The notes below the pieces were generated by a model, which saw only the letters and a list, made by a program, of their open reading frames with translations, was not told where the DNA came from and searched no databases. A DNA stretch of 64,000 nucleotides from positions 1-64,000 of the forward strand of contig JAOARX010000019.1 in the NCBI GenBank assembly GCA_025210345.1, given 5' to 3'. How positions within the stretch are numbered: position 1 is the first letter of the stretch; each line of letters starts with the position of its first letter. This DNA is from Pelagimonas sp. Lineage in GTDB: Bacteria > Pseudomonadota > Alphaproteobacteria > Rhodobacterales > Rhodobacteraceae. The translations under genes were made by a program, and so were the position numbers. This document shows positions 27,791 through 37,006 of this stretch, piece after piece.

Positions 27791-28353
27791 TTTAAGGCCT
27801 CATAGACAAAGGGGTTGTCCAGATCCGCCAACAGAGGGGCCTCGGCATCCTTGGCGCTCAGAGACGGATCTTGGGTTAGCCCCCAATCAATGCCAATTGC
27901 CGGGTCGTCAAACCGGACGGCGTGATCGCATTCTGGTGCGTAATAATCGGAACATTTGTAGATAATCTCGGTGTCAGGTTCGCGGGTTACGAACCCATGC
28001 AAAAACCCCTCGGGGATCAAAAGCTGCCGCCCGTTTTCAAAGCTCAGCTCAACCGCGATCCACTTGCCGTAGGTCGGGCTGCCACGGCGAATATCAACGG
28101 CCACATCCAGCAATCGGCCCCGACCACATCGCACCAGCTTGGCCTGCGCATGGGGCGGCGTCTGCATGTGAAGCCCGCGCACCGTGCCAACTTTGCTGGA
28201 CAGCGAATGGTTGTCCTGGACAAAGTCATAGGCCAGCCCCGCGTCGGACATCCGGGCCTTGTTCCAGCTCTCGCTAAAAAAACCGCGTGTGTCGCCAAAG
28301 CGCGCCGGGGTCAGGATTTTGACATCCGGCAGGGCCGTTTCTTCAACAAGCAT
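27787..28353 (-). CDS. rmlC: dTDP-4-dehydrorhamnose 3,5-epimerase
   Basis: Cupin-fold epimerase of 188 residues. The active-site His and its region are in [21 protein letters not shown], then [13 protein letters not shown] and [10 protein letters not shown] complete the barrel signature; [10 protein letters not shown] lies near the N-terminus. ATG 28353 gives the normal family length; an upstream in-frame TTG is less likely. The ribosome site (AAGGAC) is weak and somewhat distant. Coupled to rmlB by ATGA. Confidence 0.92.
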   Translation of the reverse strand: MLVEETALPDVKILTPARFGDTRGFFSESWNKARMSDAGLAYDFVQDNHSLSSKVGTVRGLHMQTPPHAQAKLVRCGRGRLLDVAVDIRRGSPTYGKWIAVELSFENGRQLLIPEGFLHGFVTREPDTEIIYKCSDYYAPECDHAVRFDDPAIGIDWGLTQDPSLSAKDAEAPLLADLDNPFVYEALK

Positions 28354-28440
28354 CTCAATCCCGTCCTTTGTTAAGGCCAATCACGGTCACATGGTCTTTT
28401 CATATCACCTGTTTGCATACTGATTTCCACCCCTGAGGAC

Positions 28441-28473
28441 CCCCCAGCCCAGCCGCCCCGCCGGGACTGGGGG
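28441..28473 (-). promoter_or_regulatory. GC-rich hairpin directly after the manC stop
   Basis: CCCCCAG (28441-28447) and CTGGGGG (28467-28473) form a stem around a GC-rich loop, touching the manC stop codon at 28474. There is no U-run, so it is not a good intrinsic terminator. It may stabilise the manC message or damp read-through into rmlC, 120 bases on. Confidence 0.5.
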
Positions 28474-29910
28474 TTAGTCACGGGCATAGACATCTTCATA
28501 GCGGACGATGTCATCTTCTCCGACATAAGATCCGGTCTGCACTTCGATCAGGACCATCGGTACTTTGCCCGGGTTTTCCATCCTGTGTACCGCCCCCAGG
28601 GGGATATAGACGCTTTCGTTTTCGGTGACCAATCGCACCTGATCGTCGATGGTGACACGGGCTGTCCCCTCAACCACAATCCAATGTTCGGACCGGTGGA
28701 AATGGCTTTGCAGGCTTAGGGATGCACCGGGATGGACAAGAATGCGTTTGACCTGAAACCGCCCGCCGACGACAAGGCTTTCAAACCAGCCCCAGGGCCG
28801 ATGGTCTTTAGGAAACTGGGTGGCCTGATCAACCTGTTTTTCCTTAAGCGCGCTCACCGCCAGTTTCACATCCTGGGCGCGGGACATATCCGCCACAAGA
28901 ACCGCATCATTCATCGCCACGGCCATGATGTTCTCAAGCCCGATGCCGACAACTTCTAGGCGCTCACCCTCGGCACGTAGCAGGGTGTTTTGACAGTCGA
29001 TGGCGGTTGCCCCTTGGTTGGTGACAACACCCTGTTCATCCGCAGTGCTTTCACGCCAAACAGCGTCCCAGCCCCCCAGATCGGACCAGCCGCTGTCAAA
29101 GGGAACCACCGACAGATTGTTGGCCCGTTCCATCACCGCGTAATCCACGGAAATATCATCTGCCGCGCTCCAGGGTTCGGGGGCTAGCCGCAGGAATCCC
29201 AGATCCGTTTCGGCCTGTTTCACGGCATCGGACACAGGTTGCATCAGGTCGTTGCAGTGGGCCTGATAGGCGGCGATGATATCCGTGGCCCGGAACAGGA
29301 AAATACCGGCGTTCCAAAGATAGGTCCCCGCCGAAAGCAACTCAGCCGCGCGGGCTGCATCGGGTTTTTCCACAAAGCGGTTCAGCTTGACCGGGGCGTC
29401 GGCCGGCGGGGCGCTGAGCTCCAGATAGCCATAGGCGGTTTCCGGATGCGTGGGCTGGATTCCAAAGGTGACCAGATCCCCCTGCTGAACCGAAGCCAAC
29501 CCCAGGGTGACCGCAGCGTGAAAGGCAAGCACGTCAGGCACGACATGATCCGAAGGCGCCACAAGCAAGATCGCATCCGGGTCTTGACTATGCGCATATA
29601 GGGCAGCGGCCAATATGGCCGGGGCAGTGTTGCGCCCCTCAGGTTCGATCAAGATGGCACCGGGGTCGATACCAATCGCCTGAAGCTGCTCTGTCACAAC
29701 AAAGCGGAAATCCGAATTGGTCAGAACAAGCGGCTTTTGAAACTTTAGGTCAGGGGTTTCACCCGACAAGCGACGTGCGGATGCCTGAAACAGGGTTTCC
29801 TCTCCCATCAGGGGGACAAACTGCTTGGGATAGCTTTTGCGCGAAAGCGGCCAGAGCCGGGTTCCAGACCCACCACACAGTATCACGGGAGTAATCTGAT
29901 GCACGGACAT
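28474..29910 (-). CDS. manC: Mannose-1-phosphate guanylyltransferase / mannose-6-phosphate isomerase
   Basis: Bifunctional enzyme of 478 residues. The N-terminal domain has the GDP-mannose pyrophosphorylase signature VILCGGSGTRLWPLSR followed by KQFVPLMG and FVEKPD. The C-terminal cupin (about residues 370-470; HFHRSEHWIVVEGTARV) is the type II phosphomannose isomerase. It supplies GDP-mannose for surface polysaccharides, fitting the rml genes that follow. ATG 29910 is chosen because GAGGAG lies ahead at correct spacing. Confidence 0.94.
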   Translation of the reverse strand: MSVHQITPVILCGGSGTRLWPLSRKSYPKQFVPLMGEETLFQASARRLSGETPDLKFQKPLVLTNSDFRFVVTEQLQAIGIDPGAILIEPEGRNTAPAILAAALYAHSQDPDAILLVAPSDHVVPDVLAFHAAVTLGLASVQQGDLVTFGIQPTHPETAYGYLELSAPPADAPVKLNRFVEKPDAARAAELLSAGTYLWNAGIFLFRATDIIAAYQAHCNDLMQPVSDAVKQAETDLGFLRLAPEPWSAADDISVDYAVMERANNLSVVPFDSGWSDLGGWDAVWRESTADEQGVVTNQGATAIDCQNTLLRAEGERLEVVGIGLENIMAVAMNDAVLVADMSRAQDVKLAVSALKEKQVDQATQFPKDHRPWGWFESLVVGGRFQVKRILVHPGASLSLQSHFHRSEHWIVVEGTARVTIDDQVRLVTENESVYIPLGAVHRMENPGKVPMVLIEVQTGSYVGEDDIVRYEDVYARD

Positions 29911-30237
29911 GTTCAAGCTCCTCAACAAATACCCCTTGAGATTGTCTATTCAAGTCCAAGGGTTGCGCAAGCGCATATTCGTATAAACACCTGACCATTG
30001 TACCAAAGGGATCACCTTTTGACTGGGTTGACGTATATGTTTGCGGCGTGATCGTGGGTGAGGTTTATTTCAGCCCAACGGTGTTGTTGGCTGCATAGCC
30101 CTGGGTAATTGGCGTGACAATGGAAACAGTTCACAGGTACAACGGGAACAATACCATGGCAGCAAATTGTGAAACCCATTGTCGAACAGCACATTTCCAG
30201 TCAGCGTAAGGCCAATGCACATGAGGGTGGCACCAAG
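29911..30237. other. Divergent intergenic region, manC and asparagine-synthetase-like gene
   Basis: About 330 bases between divergent starts, presumably carrying both promoters. TTGACT and TTGACG hexamers occur at about 30018-30034 on the plus strand, but no well-spaced -10 partner was evident. No small gene with a ribosome site was seen. Confidence 0.4.
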
Positions 30238-31668
30238 ATGAGCAAACTGTCCTTGGCCGAAAAAAAGTGCCTGCAGCGCGACCGGCCATTTCATGAGCTT
30301 TTTCGCGGTCAGTATGTGCTGTCTCAGGACGCCGGGCGTCACTATCCGGGCTGGACCAAGACCTCATTGGGAAACTGGACCATTCACCACGGGCCCGCTT
30401 TGCCACGGTATTCCATCCTTGATGCTTCGGGGCAGATCCTGGGCCATCTGCTTGGCCTCGCGTGGCAGCCCCCGGCGGACATCATCAAGGGGCCGGTGAC
30501 CTTGCCCTTTCTCGCCAATGACCCCGACCTTTGGACCAGGGTCCAGCGCTTTGTCAGCGATCTTGGCGGCAGATACATGGTCTTGGTGTCGGTTGGCCGC
30601 AGGGCGCGTCTGTATGGGGATCCGGTGCTGGATCTTCCGATTGTCTACGACCCTACGGAAAAACAAATCGCCAGTTCGCTTGGGCTTGTTCTGGATCGCC
30701 CCATCCAGAAAAACGACGCGCAGGGCATGCGCAGTGTATTGTCTGGGCGCGAAAACCTGTGTTTTCAAAACACGTTGGACCAACAAGCCAAGAGACTGAT
30801 TTCGAACCACTATCTTGATCTGAACTCTTTTCGAATGCGTCGGTACTGGCCAACGGACGACATCGATTTTGACAAGGGGCCAGAGGCCGTTGATGCTTCG
30901 GTCGCGGGTCTTTGCGAGACCTTGGCAGGCATTACGGGTGCCTTGGTACAGAATTATGATTGCGCGCTGCCCGTGACCGGCGGTCGGGATTCCCGGATCA
31001 TGTTGGGCAGCCTGCTGCCGCACAAACATCTGGTCCGCGAATACCTGTGTCACAGGTTTCACAATGCCTCTCGGATGGATGTGGCCCTGGCGCGTGAGGT
31101 TCTTCAATCTGTCGATCTTGAACTCAGGCAATATTCCCGGATCAACGTAAGCCACCAGATGTTGAAAGACATGCGTCTGAAAATGGGATGGTCCGGGACG
31201 CGGCGCGAATTGCTGGCGTCTGCGATCATAGACACTTATCCTCGGGATCATCTTTTGCTGCGCGGAAACATCATGGAGATCCTGCGGGCGAACCAATGGC
31301 GCTCAGATAAGCTTGAGGATCCGTTTCATATCGTCCATGCGATCAGACGTCTTGGCCCGTCAAAGAACCTTGGCGCACGCACGGCGGCGCGGATTTGGCG
31401 GCAAGATTATCTACGTTGGCGCAAGTCGCTGCCCGAAGGGGCACGAAACAAGCTGTACGATTTCGGGTTCATCGAGTTTATGCTACCCAACTCGCAAGGT
31501 CCGTACATTTCGGCCTATCACAATTGCAATATGATCAATCCGTTCAATGACCGTCGCCTGATCCAGGTGGGGCTTGAGCTCCCGCAGGCGCAGCGTATCA
31601 GCCGCTCGGTGGTAGAGAAGGTGATCGGCACCTATCACGCGCCGTTTTTGGATATACCGTTCAACTGA
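30238..31668 (+). CDS. Asparagine-synthetase-like ATP-pyrophosphatase protein
   Basis: Protein of 476 residues with a PP-loop typical of asparagine-synthetase C-terminal domains, PVTGGRDSR, with T247 to S252 as the loop. The N-terminal 200 residues could correspond to a glutamine-amidotransferase fold (GGRYMVLVSVGRRARLYGDPV), but the nucleophile Cys at position 2 is absent, so glutamine would not be hydrolysed. Such enzymes occur in surface-polysaccharide clusters, where they amidate sugars or make amide or adenylated products. Here it is divergent from manC-rml, so a role in the same glycan is plausible but inferred. ATG 30238 follows GAGGGTGG. Confidence 0.7.
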   Translation: MSKLSLAEKKCLQRDRPFHELFRGQYVLSQDAGRHYPGWTKTSLGNWTIHHGPALPRYSILDASGQILGHLLGLAWQPPADIIKGPVTLPFLANDPDLWTRVQRFVSDLGGRYMVLVSVGRRARLYGDPVLDLPIVYDPTEKQIASSLGLVLDRPIQKNDAQGMRSVLSGRENLCFQNTLDQQAKRLISNHYLDLNSFRMRRYWPTDDIDFDKGPEAVDASVAGLCETLAGITGALVQNYDCALPVTGGRDSRIMLGSLLPHKHLVREYLCHRFHNASRMDVALAREVLQSVDLELRQYSRINVSHQMLKDMRLKMGWSGTRRELLASAIIDTYPRDHLLLRGNIMEILRANQWRSDKLEDPFHIVHAIRRLGPSKNLGARTAARIWRQDYLRWRKSLPEGARNKLYDFGFIEFMLPNSQGPYISAYHNCNMINPFNDRRLIQVGLELPQAQRISRSVVEKVIGTYHAPFLDIPFN

Positions 31669-31733
31669 ACCAAAAAGTTCCGACAAACCCCAAAGGCTGC
31701 TCCCCGCCTGCCCAGATCGCGATTTTTATGAAT

Positions 31734-31810
31734 TGGTCGGAGCGAGAGGATTCGAACCTCCGGCCCCTGCCTCCCGAAGACAGTGCTCTACCAGGCTGAG
31801 CTACGCTCCG
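31734..31810 (-). tRNA. tRNA-Pro (anticodon CGG)
   Basis: A 77-base cloverleaf on the minus strand: acceptor CGGAGCG/CGCTCCG, D-stem GCTC/GAGC, anticodon stem CTGTC/GGCAG with loop TTCGGGA (anticodon CGG, reads CCG), T-arm with TTCGAAT, then A and an encoded CCA. The gene stands alone between the asparagine-synthetase-like gene and the EamA transporter. Confidence 0.97.
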
Positions 31811-31853
31811 ACCGTGGCGCGGGGGATACCTGTGAAAGCGTGGATTGGCAAGC

Positions 31854-32828
31854 CTATTCTTGCTTGCCCTGCCCAGTTTTCATCAAGGTTCCAACGCGCA
31901 CGCCAACGGGCAGGCCGGCCCGTGTCCGTGTGCGCAATACCGGGCGGTTCGATCCAACAGATGCATCGGATTCCCGACGCAGGATATAAAGACCGCTGGC
32001 AATGATGATCGCCGTGCCCACAAATGTGAAGGCATCCGGGAACTCATCAAAGAACAGCGCGCCAAACAGGGTGGCCCAGATGATCTGGGAATATTGCATT
32101 GGCGCGACCAACACGGCCGCACCCCGCAAATACCCCTGGATCAGCAACATCATCGCCAGCAGCGCCATCGCAGACACCACGGCCAACAGGCCGAAATCCA
32201 TCAAGGGCATCGGTTTATAAACAAACGGCAGCGCGATGCTCATCAATGCAAAGTTCGTCATCATTGGGTACAGAATCATGACGATCGGGCGCTCTTCGTT
32301 GCCGATTTTCCGCACCACGATGGAATTCAGGGCGCCCGCTACGGCGCAGAGCAACGCCGCCATATGGCCCAGGCTGATGGGTTCGGTGCCGGGGCGCAGG
32401 ACGACCAACACCCCAACCAATCCCATCGCGACCGCGATCCCCCGGTGAAATCCAACACGTTCACCCAGGATCGGGATTGCCAACAGCGTGATCAGTAGGG
32501 GCATCGCGAATACAGCAGCATAAACCTGAGCCAAGGGCAGTGTCGAAAAGGCGTAAAACGCCCCCAGCGCGGCCACGGCCCCTGACACGCTGCGCAGCAT
32601 CAGCCAACCCAGATTTTTGGGGCGCAAGGTGCCCGGCTCGGCGTCGCGCATTAGAATGATGGAGATCAACGGAAAGCTGAAAAGCGCACCGAAAAACAGA
32701 ATTTGGAAGGAAGAGTAACTTGCCCCGATGATTTTGATAATCACATCATGGGTGGCAAAAACGGCAAAAGCGCCAAGCCCGTACAATGCGGCCTTAAGAT
32801 TGGACTGTGGAGTTTTTGGATCAGCCAT
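31854..32828 (-). CDS. EamA/DMT family transporter
   Basis: Inner-membrane protein of 324 residues with about ten hydrophobic segments in two EamA repeats; the second repeat carries the usual pattern LVAPMQYSQIIWATLFGALFF. A cytoplasmic basic tail (RTRTRAGLPVGVRVGTL) follows the last segment. DMT exporters move small metabolites such as amino acids; the substrate is not predictable. ATG 32828 is preferred; the frame runs on upstream with Cys-rich non-protein-like sequence. Confidence 0.85.
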   Translation of the reverse strand: MADPKTPQSNLKAALYGLGAFAVFATHDVIIKIIGASYSSFQILFFGALFSFPLISIILMRDAEPGTLRPKNLGWLMLRSVSGAVAALGAFYAFSTLPLAQVYAAVFAMPLLITLLAIPILGERVGFHRGIAVAMGLVGVLVVLRPGTEPISLGHMAALLCAVAGALNSIVVRKIGNEERPIVMILYPMMTNFALMSIALPFVYKPMPLMDFGLLAVVSAMALLAMMLLIQGYLRGAAVLVAPMQYSQIIWATLFGALFFDEFPDAFTFVGTAIIIASGLYILRRESDASVGSNRPVLRTRTRAGLPVGVRVGTLMKTGQGKQE

Positions 32829-33050
32829 GATGCATCCGTGCAGCGATGTTATCGCTATCGCGATACATTGAATGCGGCATCTCTCGCAAGACCAAAGCCG
32901 GTTCAACCCATGGGATCATTGACTATTCTGCCTATTGTGGCTTGCACTTCGGCTGACCACGGAACTGTTCTTGGTGATCTTTTCCATCAAAGATCTTCTT
33001 CGGGAACAAGTCGGACTACAGAAATCGGGAAAACAGCTATGGGTCAGGAC

Positions 33051-33090
33051 AAAAGACCGCGACGTCTGATATTATCAAAAGTCGCAGTCC
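33051..33090 (-). terminator. Intrinsic terminator of leuB
   Basis: On the minus strand GACTGCGAC (33089-33081) pairs with GTCGCGGTC (33063-33055), one mismatch, over an AT-rich loop that contains its own TGATA/TATCA pair, followed by TTTTG. It lies 20 bases after the leuB stop. Confidence 0.7.
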
Positions 33091-33109
33091 GGTGTTGTAT
33101 TCTACGCGA

Positions 33110-34213
33110 TCAGAGCGACGCTTCGAGCGCGGCAACAACTGCGTCGCCCATTTCGCTTGTGGACACGGGGGTCACGCCCTCTTCGCCCAGCAAGTCTGCG
33201 GTGCGCACGCCATCGGCCAGCACTTTTTCAACCGCGCCCTCAAGGCGATCAGCTTCGGCACCCTGATCAAAGGAATACCGCAGCGCCATGGCAAAGCTGA
33301 GGATACAGGCGATCGGGTTCGCCTTGCCTTCGCCTGCAATATCCGGGGCCGAGCCGTGTACGGGCTCATAAAGCGCTTTCGGACGGCCGTTGGGCATCGG
33401 TGCGCCCAAGCTGGCCGAAGGCAGCATGCCAAGCGACCCGGTCAGCATCGCCGCCGCATCAGACAGCAGGTCACCAAACAGGTTGTCGGTCACGATCACA
33501 TCGAACTGTTTGGGCCAGCGGCACAGCTGCATGGCACCGGCGTCCGCATACATGTGCGACAGCTCAACCTCGGGATAGTCCTTGGACACTTCGGTCACAA
33601 CTTCGCGCCACAGGATGCCCGATTCCATCACGTTGGCTTTTTCCATCGAGCACAGCTTTTTGCCGCGGCGCATGGCCAGTTCAAAGGCCGAGCGCGCAAC
33701 GCGATCGATCTCGGATTCGGTATAGCGTTGGGTGTTGATGCCCACGCGCTCATTGCCCTCTTCGATGATGCCGCGCGGTTCGCCGAAATAGATCCCCGAG
33801 GTCAGTTCGCGCACGATCATGATATCGAGACCCGCGACCACGTCTTTCTTCAAAGATGAGAAATCCGCCAGCGCGTCAAAACACTGCGCCGGGCGCAGGT
33901 TCGAGAACAGATCCATTTCCTTGCGCAGGCGCAGCAGGCCGCGCTCGGGTTTGACCGAGAAATCCAGATCGTCATATTTCGGGCCACCCACGGCCCCCAG
34001 CAGAACGGCGTCGACCTCTTGGGCCTTGGCCATGGTTTCATCCGCAAGCGGGATGCCGTGCTTGTCATAGGCCGCGCCGCCGACCAGATCTTCGCTGACG
34101 TCAAAAGCCAGGTCGCGCTTGGCACCGAACCAGTCGATGATCTTGCGCACTTCGGCCATGACTTCGGGGCCAATGCCGTCGCCGGGCAGGATAAGAAGCG
34201 AAGGGTTGGTCAT
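33110..34213 (-). CDS. leuB: 3-isopropylmalate dehydrogenase
   Basis: Enzyme of 367 residues in leucine synthesis that oxidises and decarboxylates 3-isopropylmalate with NAD. Signatures: [17 protein letters not shown] near the N-terminus, [29 protein letters not shown], and [22 protein letters not shown] 34213 is chosen over 34222, whose ATG touches the AGAGGA ribosome site. It is near leuC and leuD but separated from them by two other genes. Confidence 0.95.
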   Translation of the reverse strand: MTNPSLLILPGDGIGPEVMAEVRKIIDWFGAKRDLAFDVSEDLVGGAAYDKHGIPLADETMAKAQEVDAVLLGAVGGPKYDDLDFSVKPERGLLRLRKEMDLFSNLRPAQCFDALADFSSLKKDVVAGLDIMIVRELTSGIYFGEPRGIIEEGNERVGINTQRYTESEIDRVARSAFELAMRRGKKLCSMEKANVMESGILWREVVTEVSKDYPEVELSHMYADAGAMQLCRWPKQFDVIVTDNLFGDLLSDAAAMLTGSLGMLPSASLGAPMPNGRPKALYEPVHGSAPDIAGEGKANPIACILSFAMALRYSFDQGAEADRLEGAVEKVLADGVRTADLLGEEGVTPVSTSEMGDAVVAALEASL

Positions 34214-34286
34214 AGCGGTCATTCCTCTTGTTCCAATGCTTGTGCACCGGGTAGCGGTTGGGGCGCGCAGGGTCAAGAAAGCAAGG

Positions 34287-35318
34287 CTAAGGCAGCGCCA
34301 GATCGACCCAAATGACGCGGTGTGGCCCGAGATTTTCGATGGGTTCGCTGCGCCCCGCGCCCCGCACGTCCAACCCGGCATCCGGCAAGACATAGCTCAC
34401 ACGAAGGGCGCCGACGCTGTCCCAATGCACCGTGGGCAAATTCGGCAGTGGATCGTGCAATCGCGGGTCGTTCATTATCGTTTGGACAGCATCGTGCCGA
34501 CCTTCGCCGATCACGGGATCAAGATTGAAATGCCCCATGACCACCAAGGGCTGATCGGCCTCATCCATCATCCTTTGCAGCAGTATCAGCTCGTCGTGAT
34601 TGCGGCGGCCGTTGCGATCCTCGGGTCCATCGAAAACCGGGGTCGTGGCGGATAGGGTCAACAGTGTGAGCGGACCCGTGGGCAAATCGACCGTGATCGC
34701 CCAGTGGGCCGTTGTCGACAGGCGTTGGATATCACGAGCGGGGTCATTCTCGGGCATCAGATTACCAGGGAGATCCCGCCACAACAGCCCGGTATGATCC
34801 TGGGTCAAGCGCAGCGGATAGCGCGACATCAGCGCCATGCCCCCCTGCCCGGAATAATATCCAAACCCCTGCGCATCCCGCGGACCACCCAAACGCCCAT
34901 CGCCGTCCAGATCCACACCGGTGGGTGTCCCGCGATTGGGACGTTGGGAAAAGAGATGCGGATACCCCCCCAAGCGATCAGCCAGGGCACCCAAGGCCGC
35001 GTTCCCGGCATCAAAGTCTATATCCGTTAACAGCAAAACATCGGGCGACAGCGCGGTCAGGGCATCCATCACGGGCGGCTTGTTCAACAGCTCTTTGTAA
35101 AACAGCCCCGGGCCTTTGCGGCTAAAGTCACCGTGATACGTGGCCAGCCGCAGGGTTTCGGCCTGCGCCAATGACCCCAGCAGCAGCGCCCAGATCAGGA
35201 TCAGGCGATTTGCAATTCGGCCTGCGCATAGGCGCGGCGGCGCTTTTCCTCGATCAGATCGGCAATACGCATCAAGGCGACGCCGCGCATGATCAGGCTT
35301 GCGGGAAGAAAGGCCCAT
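34287..35318 (-). CDS. Endonuclease/exonuclease/phosphatase family protein, divergent active site
   Basis: Secreted-type EEP-fold protein; the part beginning [16 protein letters not shown] looks like a signal peptide. Family landmarks can be aligned ([48 protein letters not shown]), but the usual GDFN reads GHFN and the usual DYVLP reads SYVLP, so acidic catalytic residues seem lost. No ATG, GTG or TTG lies close before the signal; the only clear start (35318) is 118 bases inside the upstream gene. Either initiation is unusual or the gene is decaying. It follows the membrane protein gene at 35201-36031. Confidence 0.65.
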   Translation of the reverse strand: MGLSSRKPDHARRRLDAYCRSDRGKAPPRLCAGRIANRLILIWALLLGSLAQAETLRLATYHGDFSRKGPGLFYKELLNKPPVMDALTALSPDVLLLTDIDFDAGNAALGALADRLGGYPHLFSQRPNRGTPTGVDLDGDGRLGGPRDAQGFGYYSGQGGMALMSRYPLRLTQDHTGLLWRDLPGNLMPENDPARDIQRLSTTAHWAITVDLPTGPLTLLTLSATTPVFDGPEDRNGRRNHDELILLQRMMDEADQPLVVMGHFNLDPVIGEGRHDAVQTIMNDPRLHDPLPNLPTVHWDSVGALRVSYVLPDAGLDVRGAGRSEPIENLGPHRVIWVDLALP

Positions 35319-36031
35319 GCGGTTGTGGTCCAGATCAGGGTTTGAGGCTCGGCGGTGTTGATCGGCGTGCCATAGATTGCAACGGATTTGATGATGGCCG
35401 GGATCAGGAAGGGCAGCAAAAAACCCAATGCAACATTGATGTGGCTGTCACGTTTGAGACGGATCAGCACGTCGCCCCCGGCGGTTGGGTCAAACAATGG
35501 AAGATTGACCCAGAAATTGAACGGCCCGTGCCGAATGGGCCAGTCAAGCAGCCGCACAAGCACAACAAAGCACAGGATCGACGCCAGAGAAATCAGATAG
35601 GCCAGCCCCGCGTGGGCGCTGATCATCTCAAGATCAACCTTCCCTGCGGTTTCCGGTGCCGCCAGCACCAGCAAACGCACCGGCGAAAACGGAAAGTCCA
35701 TGGCCGACCCGATTGTCATACCGATTTGGGTGAGCCAGGTGCTCAGCGGGGCGTCGATCACCTGTCCACGATTGATCAGCGACAGCGTCACCACCGTAAT
35801 GGACAGGGCGACAAACCGCATGCGGTTGAACGGAGGCGCGCTTCGAAACTCGATGACAGAGGGGAAAACCGCGACGTATTCGACAAAGGTCAGCGCGGCG
35901 GCAACCATCGCCAATAGCGCCAACATCTGCGTGGTGTCAGGGCCAACAGCTGGCAATATCATTGCTGGCGTCACAATCAGCAACGCCACAAGAAACGCGC
36001 GTGCGGCCGCAGCCGCCAGTCGACTAATCAC
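35201..36031 (-). CDS. Multi-pass membrane protein, unknown function
   Basis: Protein of 276 residues starting at GTG 36031 (GGAAGGGCAG upstream). Seven or so hydrophobic segments are spread from residue 8 to about 250, ending with a charged tail ([22 protein letters not shown] region). No motif I recognise. Its 3' end overlaps the EEP-like gene, so the two are probably expressed together. Similar proteins of unknown function are, as far as I know, common in Rhodobacteraceae. Confidence 0.75.
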   Translation of the reverse strand: MISRLAAAAARAFLVALLIVTPAMILPAVGPDTTQMLALLAMVAAALTFVEYVAVFPSVIEFRSAPPFNRMRFVALSITVVTLSLINRGQVIDAPLSTWLTQIGMTIGSAMDFPFSPVRLLVLAAPETAGKVDLEMISAHAGLAYLISLASILCFVVLVRLLDWPIRHGPFNFWVNLPLFDPTAGGDVLIRLKRDSHINVALGFLLPFLIPAIIKSVAIYGTPINTAEPQTLIWTTTAWAFLPASLIMRGVALMRIADLIEEKRRRAYAQAELQIA

Positions 36032-36388
36032 AAATCTGCCCTTCCGTTCCGGACGGTCGCGATACGATGCCGCGCCCTTGTTCCATCCCGATGCCGCCTG
36101 GTTCGGCGGCCTGCCTCATTCTTGCCTTAGTTTTGCCTCGATTTACCCCTCAGCTCAAGCGCCGTGGCCAATTTCCCCATAATTTCCGAAGGATTGGCAC
36201 CGCACATGGTGCGCGATTGCATCAATTCTATCGACAAAATCAGAAGATTCAGGGGAACACCCCATATATGGTGGATGTTGAAATGTTATACACAACGCAT
36301 CCATTTCAATCTTAATGAGAATTTCATCTGTTGAAAAAGAAAGGGGCGCCGACTGTGCGACGCTCCCAATGCTTTTCCCCGATCTGGA
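36032..36388. other. Intergenic region with the leuD terminator, no gene seen
   Basis: About 357 bases. The right end holds the leuD terminator at 36332-36367. The rest should contain the promoter for the membrane protein gene; I saw no credible ORF. Confidence 0.4.
36332..36367 (-). terminator. Intrinsic terminator of leuCD
   Basis: On the minus strand GGGAGCG and CGCCCC arms (with a mismatch) surround a short loop and are followed by TTTCTTTTTC. It lies 22 bases after the leuD stop. Confidence 0.6.
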
Positions 36389-36994
36389 TCAAACCCAGGG
36401 GCGCGCCTGTGCTGCGGCCTGTTCAAAGGTATCGATCGATCCGGCTTTTTCCATGGTCAAACCGATGTCATCCAGACCATTCAGCAGGCAGTGTTTTTTG
36501 AACGCGTCGACGTCAAAAGCAACAACCTGACCGTCCGATGTGGTGATCTCTTGTGCTTCCAGATCGACGGTCATGCGGGCGTTTTCGCCCTTTTCCGCAT
36601 CAGCCATCAGCAGATCGACCTGCTCTTGCGGCAAGACGATGGGCAGGATACCGTTCTTGAAGCAGTTGTTAAAGAAGATGTCCGCAAAGGAGGTCGAGAT
36701 CACGCATTTGATGCCGAAATCGGCAATCGCCCAAGGCGCATGTTCCCGCGACGAACCGCAGCCAAAGTTGTCACCCGCCACAAGGATCTCGGCGTTGCGG
36801 TACTGCGGTTTGTTCAGCACGAAATCAGGGATTTCGGTGCCATCACGATTGTAACGCATCTCGTCAAACAGGTTCACCCCAAAGCCGGTGCGCTTGATCG
36901 ACTTGAGAAACACCTTGGGGATGATCATGTCGGTGTCGATGTTCACCAACGGCATGGGCGCGGCGATTCCGGTGAGTTTTTCAAACTTTTCCAT
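36389..36994 (-). CDS. leuD: 3-isopropylmalate dehydratase small subunit
   Basis: Small subunit of isopropylmalate isomerase, 201 residues. [33 protein letters not shown] and [17 protein letters not shown] are the expected segments; the GCGSSREH loop binds substrate. It acts as a heterodimer with LeuC, whose gene ends 12 bases upstream, and is followed by a terminator. Confidence 0.96.
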   Translation of the reverse strand: MEKFEKLTGIAAPMPLVNIDTDMIIPKVFLKSIKRTGFGVNLFDEMRYNRDGTEIPDFVLNKPQYRNAEILVAGDNFGCGSSREHAPWAIADFGIKCVISTSFADIFFNNCFKNGILPIVLPQEQVDLLMADAEKGENARMTVDLEAQEITTSDGQVVAFDVDAFKKHCLLNGLDDIGLTMEKAGSIDTFEQAAAQARPWV

Positions 36995-37006
36995 GATGCT
37001 GGCTCC

